Origin: Primula veris
Taxonomy: Eukaryota > Streptophyta > Magnoliopsida > Ericales > Primulaceae
NCBI GenBank assembly: GCA_963682055.1
Contig: OY821743.1
Coordinates: 27,824,702 to 27,888,701, forward strand
Direction: 5' to 3'
DNA length: 64,000 nt
This document shows positions 60,537 to 64,000 of this stretch, one piece after another. Both the position numbers and the translations under genes were made by a program. Each line of letters opens with the position of its first letter. Within the stretch, counting starts at the first letter, position 1. Under the pieces are notes generated by a model. It was not told the DNA's origin, searched no databases, and saw nothing but the letters and a program-made list of their open reading frames with translations.

Positions 60537-61546
60537 TAGTTAATTAATGACTGGTCTCAAAAGACGAAACTATTAGTCTCTCTCCCAAACTTATTTAAGA
60601 ATTGGTATTATATTTTAAAACTATACAAGCATTAGTCCAATTCCACCTAATTACCCAATAAAAATTTAAAAAATTTGAAAAAATAGGAAAAACTCAAAAG
60701 TAACAAAAATTTGAAAAAATTAGAACAAGATGCGAAAAAGCTGAAAAACCTTTAAAAAAGTCGGGAACCCAAAAAAAACCAAGAAAATGGTAAAAAAAAA
60801 AAAAAGGAAAAATCCAAAATCACCTAAAAAATGAAAAAAAAAACCGTCAAAACTGTTTAGAAAAACTTACACTAATTTGAAATAACTCAAAATGACTCTG
60901 ACTATTTTGCAAATGAATTAAAATTACTCAGACTGTTTTTAAAATGAATCTGAGTGTTTTTAAAATTAAATGACTCAAAATAACTCAGATTATTTTAAAA
61001 ATTACTCAGACTTTTTTTAAAATGACTGAAAATGACTCATACCGTTTTTAAAATGAATTCGAATATTTTTAAAATGACTTAGAATGTTTTTTAAATAACT
61101 TAAAATAACTCGGCATATTTTTAAAATGGCTCAAAAAGACTCAAAATACTTTTAGAGTGACTAATACGTTTTTAAAATGACTAAAAATAATTCAAATTTG
61201 GTTAGAATGTTTTTAAAATGACTCGAAATGACTCAGAATGTCTCAAAATGACTCAGACTGTTTATATTGACTGAGAAGTTTCTAAATGCTTCAGACTGTT
61301 TAAAAATTACTCACACTAATTTTTTAAAATGACTCTTACTTTTTATCAAAATTATGATATGGTTTTTGTATTTTTAATGAATTTAGATTTTTCTTTGGAT
61401 TTTCAAAATGTTTTTTTGGGTTTTTTTTATATTTTTTTATATTTTAAGTTTTTTTCTGAATTTTTTTATTTTTATTGGTTAGTTAGGGAGGATTGGACCA
61501 ATCGTTAAATAGTTTTTAAAAAATAGACCAGTGATCATTAATTAGT
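60537..61546. mobile_element. TIR/minisatellite element type 1, unit 4
   Basis: Same structure, matching unit 3 variants. Confidence 0.65.
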
Positions 61547-61694
61547 TTCCAAAGCTACTACCTATCTGAAATTTACCGGTTTTGTCAGGAATTTGAAATT
61601 ATATTTTTGTAGTTGCTTTAATGCTTTATATGTAGTTAGTCTTGTGGTCCAGTTAAAATTACAAGATGCGCATGAGAGGAAAGAAAAAATAGGC

Positions 61695-61757
61695 TTAGAA
61701 TGTTTTTAAAATGACTCGAAATGACTCAGAATGTCTCAAAATGACTCAGACTGTTTA
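61695..61757 (+). repeat. 63-bp templated copy, unit 4
   Basis: Exact copy of 61202-61264. Confidence 0.85.
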
Positions 61758-62665
61758 GGCAGGTTCTTTTAAATGGAAGTTTCTGCATGTTTACGTTATT
61801 TGTTTTTTCACTTTGTGTTTGTAAGTACAAATTGCATCTGTTTAAATAATAGTTTCAGTTAATAGAATGGAAATTGTTATCAGCATACTAACATTAGCGG
61901 AGGATCGAATTAGCTGTACGCCTGTGTTGATATGATATATACAGGCCGGTGTTCATAATCTCTTATTATAAGTGAGAGATGATCCGTTGCACTATATATT
62001 ATGTTATCATTAGCCACTGAGAGCTGACTAAATTAATTTACATTTTCTATGATTCTTTCTTATGCTTCTATTTCAAGTTTCAACTCAGCAAAAACACGAT
62101 AAATATATATAAATTCAAACTTGATCCGCATTTAACAATTTTAAAAGAATTTTAATTTGATTATTAAAAAAGAACTTAAAGGTGAAATGAAAGGGTTACA
62201 CTACCTCAAATAATGAAATGATTGCTTGGCTGTATCTGAAAGATCACAAGCAAGTTTTTAAACCTTCAATAAAATTAGACTTATCCAGCTAGAATAAAGA
62301 AAGGTTCAGTTTAAACATTGAACACCAAATACAATATATCAGAGATAAAAATAAACTATGTGCACCTAAAAACCATTATGAAACAAGCTCGCAGCTTTCC
62401 AACCTTTGAAACACTTGGTAGTTATCGAAGAAAGTTCAAAATCTTAATAAGAAATGAGAGGAATAAAATTCCTCGCAATTTGATCTAGTATATGAAAAAT
62501 GCAGTCAGGATTTCCTGTAATCACAATCACTGGTTCTGTTTCTCTATCGATGTACTATATTCTTTGTCATCTTTGGCATCATCTCTATGTGGAATTCAAT
62601 CCCCCATAATATTCACATTGTTTCCATTGTTGACCAGTTTCCATCCTCAATTTTTCTTTCTTATT
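61758..62665. other. Start of half B, unit 4
   Basis: Collinear with 9412-10319. Matches unit 3 variants. Confidence 0.55.
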
Positions 62666-62675
62666 AATCCATAAA

Positions 62676-63247
62676 CAGGGGCGGAGCCAGAATGTTTGGG
62701 GTTGCCAAAATAGTAACACATAATTCAGAGTATAAAAAACGGAAAATCCGAACTTATACTGTATTAAATAGTCAAGTTCTCGTATATGAAATAAAAGTTT
62801 CAAATTTTAGAATATTAGTGAAGTAAACAATTCGTGCTACGAATTTTGTAATTTTTACCCACAAAAAACTATTTGATACAAAAGATTTCAATTATTTATT
62901 TTGCATATAACCTCCTAAAGTTCCTATAAAATTGTATTTGCAACCCACTATGATATTATACATTATTTTTTTTATTTATTCTTTTCACAACACAACTTGT
63001 CGCTTGTTTGCATGTTGCAATAATTTATTATTTTTTAACTGGTACAAGTAACAATACATGAAAATTCTTAGTGTGTTATTGCAAAAATAATATATAATTT
63101 TAAAATGGGTTGTCGAAAAAAATAATAAATGGTTGTCAGAATACCTTTTATATAAATTATTTTTAAAAACACTACTAAAATTTTTAAATTTTAAAAAATT
63201 GTGAGATTACCGCAGCAACTCCTTTCCATATATATGTGCCGCAACTG
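62676..63247. mobile_element. CAGGGGCGG-ended transposon, unit 4
   Basis: AATCCATAAA at 62666-62675 and 63248-63257. Confidence 0.82.
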
Positions 63248-63923
63248 AATCCATAAAATGTCTTAGGAACTACTATTAGAGACCGGTCCGCATTTGGCTC
63301 TATCACAAGGCTTAGCACATCATTTCCTAAGACAACTCCTGAGGATTGATTTTGCTTTACATGTGTTATCACCAAAATAAAATTAGAATCTTTAACATAT
63401 ACTGTTTAGTTTTTATTTCTGTTATCCATCCATGTAATTTCTTTTTGTTACACTTTATTGCACATCAGCTTTTGCTGGTTTTGTGGGGTTTTTCACCATA
63501 TTTTTATTTTTTCATCATATTATAAATAAAAATGTGGGGTTTCCAAAGAAGGTATGCAAATTAAAGTTTTTATCTTCAAAAATATACCTTTTAAGTCTCT
63601 TTGAACTTGTGAACCTTAGATATTAATTTTCATGTCCGAGCTTCCATTTGCTTACTAATTAACTCTTAAAGATCCTAAACAAAGACTTGATTTAGCACCT
63701 CTGCAGCGATTTGTTTCTGGTCATCAATTATTTTGAAAGACTGTTTATTATTGCGTTCTCCATCAATTTTATAAATAATTTCTTGACCTTCATTTAATTC
63801 GACCGTAGCTTGGTAAGCTAAAATTCCATTCAGGGTTGAGCTTTTCTTTCTCATTTGAAACCATGGCTTCTCATTTATCCTCCCGGAACAATCATTTTTA
63901 TAGCCATTCCAACACATAATCAT
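63248..63923 (-). pseudogene. LOR pseudogene, half B, unit 4
   Basis: Exon 2 63923-63699 and exon 3 63354-63248. Protein identical to the unit 1 B copy. Confidence 0.82.
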
Positions 63924-64000
63924 CTAAAAAATACTCATATATGGAATAAAAAATTTATATAGAATTTCGGCCCCTCACACTTTGAGTGTCTCGTTCCGTC
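63924..64000. mobile_element. Transposon 3'-end fragment, unit 4 (cut by window end)
   Basis: Same fragment. The window stops within its terminal bases. Confidence 0.5.

Larger units (their letters stand above)
52235..64000. repeat. Tandem macro-repeat, unit 4 (partial, cut by window end)
   Basis: Collinear with the first 11.65 kb of unit 1. It ends just after LOR-B exon 2, so its B palindrome and minisatellite element lie outside the window. Whether it is the short or long form cannot be told. Confidence 0.95.

Noticed and set aside
1..64000. LTR retrotransposon, pararetrovirus or other viral insertion as the cause of the long repeat
   Set aside because: No LTR pairs, primer-binding site, gag/pol motifs or viral reverse transcriptase were seen. 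The only retroelement coding sequence is the LINE RNase H tail.

Overview
The window is AT-rich plant nuclear DNA, probably from a eudicot. The evidence is spliced genes with GT/AG introns, fragments of the plant LURP-one-related (LOR) family, a LINE 3' end with an RNase H tail, hAT-like 8-bp target duplications and long-TIR elements. I see no rRNA, tRNA, CRISPR array, bacterial operon or virus. I cannot name the species.

The whole window is one head-to-tail tandem array of a very long repeat. Unit 1 is 1-16338, unit 2 is 16339-35779 (19,441 bp), unit 3 is 35780-52234 (16,455 bp) and unit 4 is 52235-64000 (cut by the window end). The units are nearly identical by eye. They differ by scattered substitutions, a 119-bp deletion in unit 1, and a 2,983-bp segment kept only in unit 2. 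Shared variants switch partners along the units, as expected from unequal exchange or gene conversion.

Each unit holds two older, diverged halves, A and B. Half A contains, in order: an 85-bp repeat cluster, a minus-strand three-exon LOR gene (broken in every copy), a 2.1-kb inverted-repeat block carrying two head-to-head copies of the last exon of an unrecognised gene ('gene X'), a 65-bp upstream exon of X, a 5'-truncated LINE, non-coding DNA, and a TIR element with an internal degenerate minisatellite. Half B repeats the theme in a different order. It has LOR exons 3 and 2 only (exon 3 interrupted by a CAGGGGCGG-ended transposon), a minisatellite block, the inverted-repeat block and the X exon. 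It ends in a second long-TIR element with a different internal minisatellite.

Several insertions can be checked inside the window because the paralogous half or arm keeps the empty site: the LINE (half A only), the hAT-like element (right palindrome arm only) and the CAGGGGCGG element (half B only). They give a relative order of events: palindrome, hAT-like insertion, A/B divergence, LINE and CAGGGGCGG insertions, then amplification of the A+B unit. No copy of LOR or X looks fully intact, so there is no clear functional protein-coding gene here. Interest lies in the array itself, its conversion history, possible hairpin transcripts from the palindromes, and TIR elements built around minisatellites.
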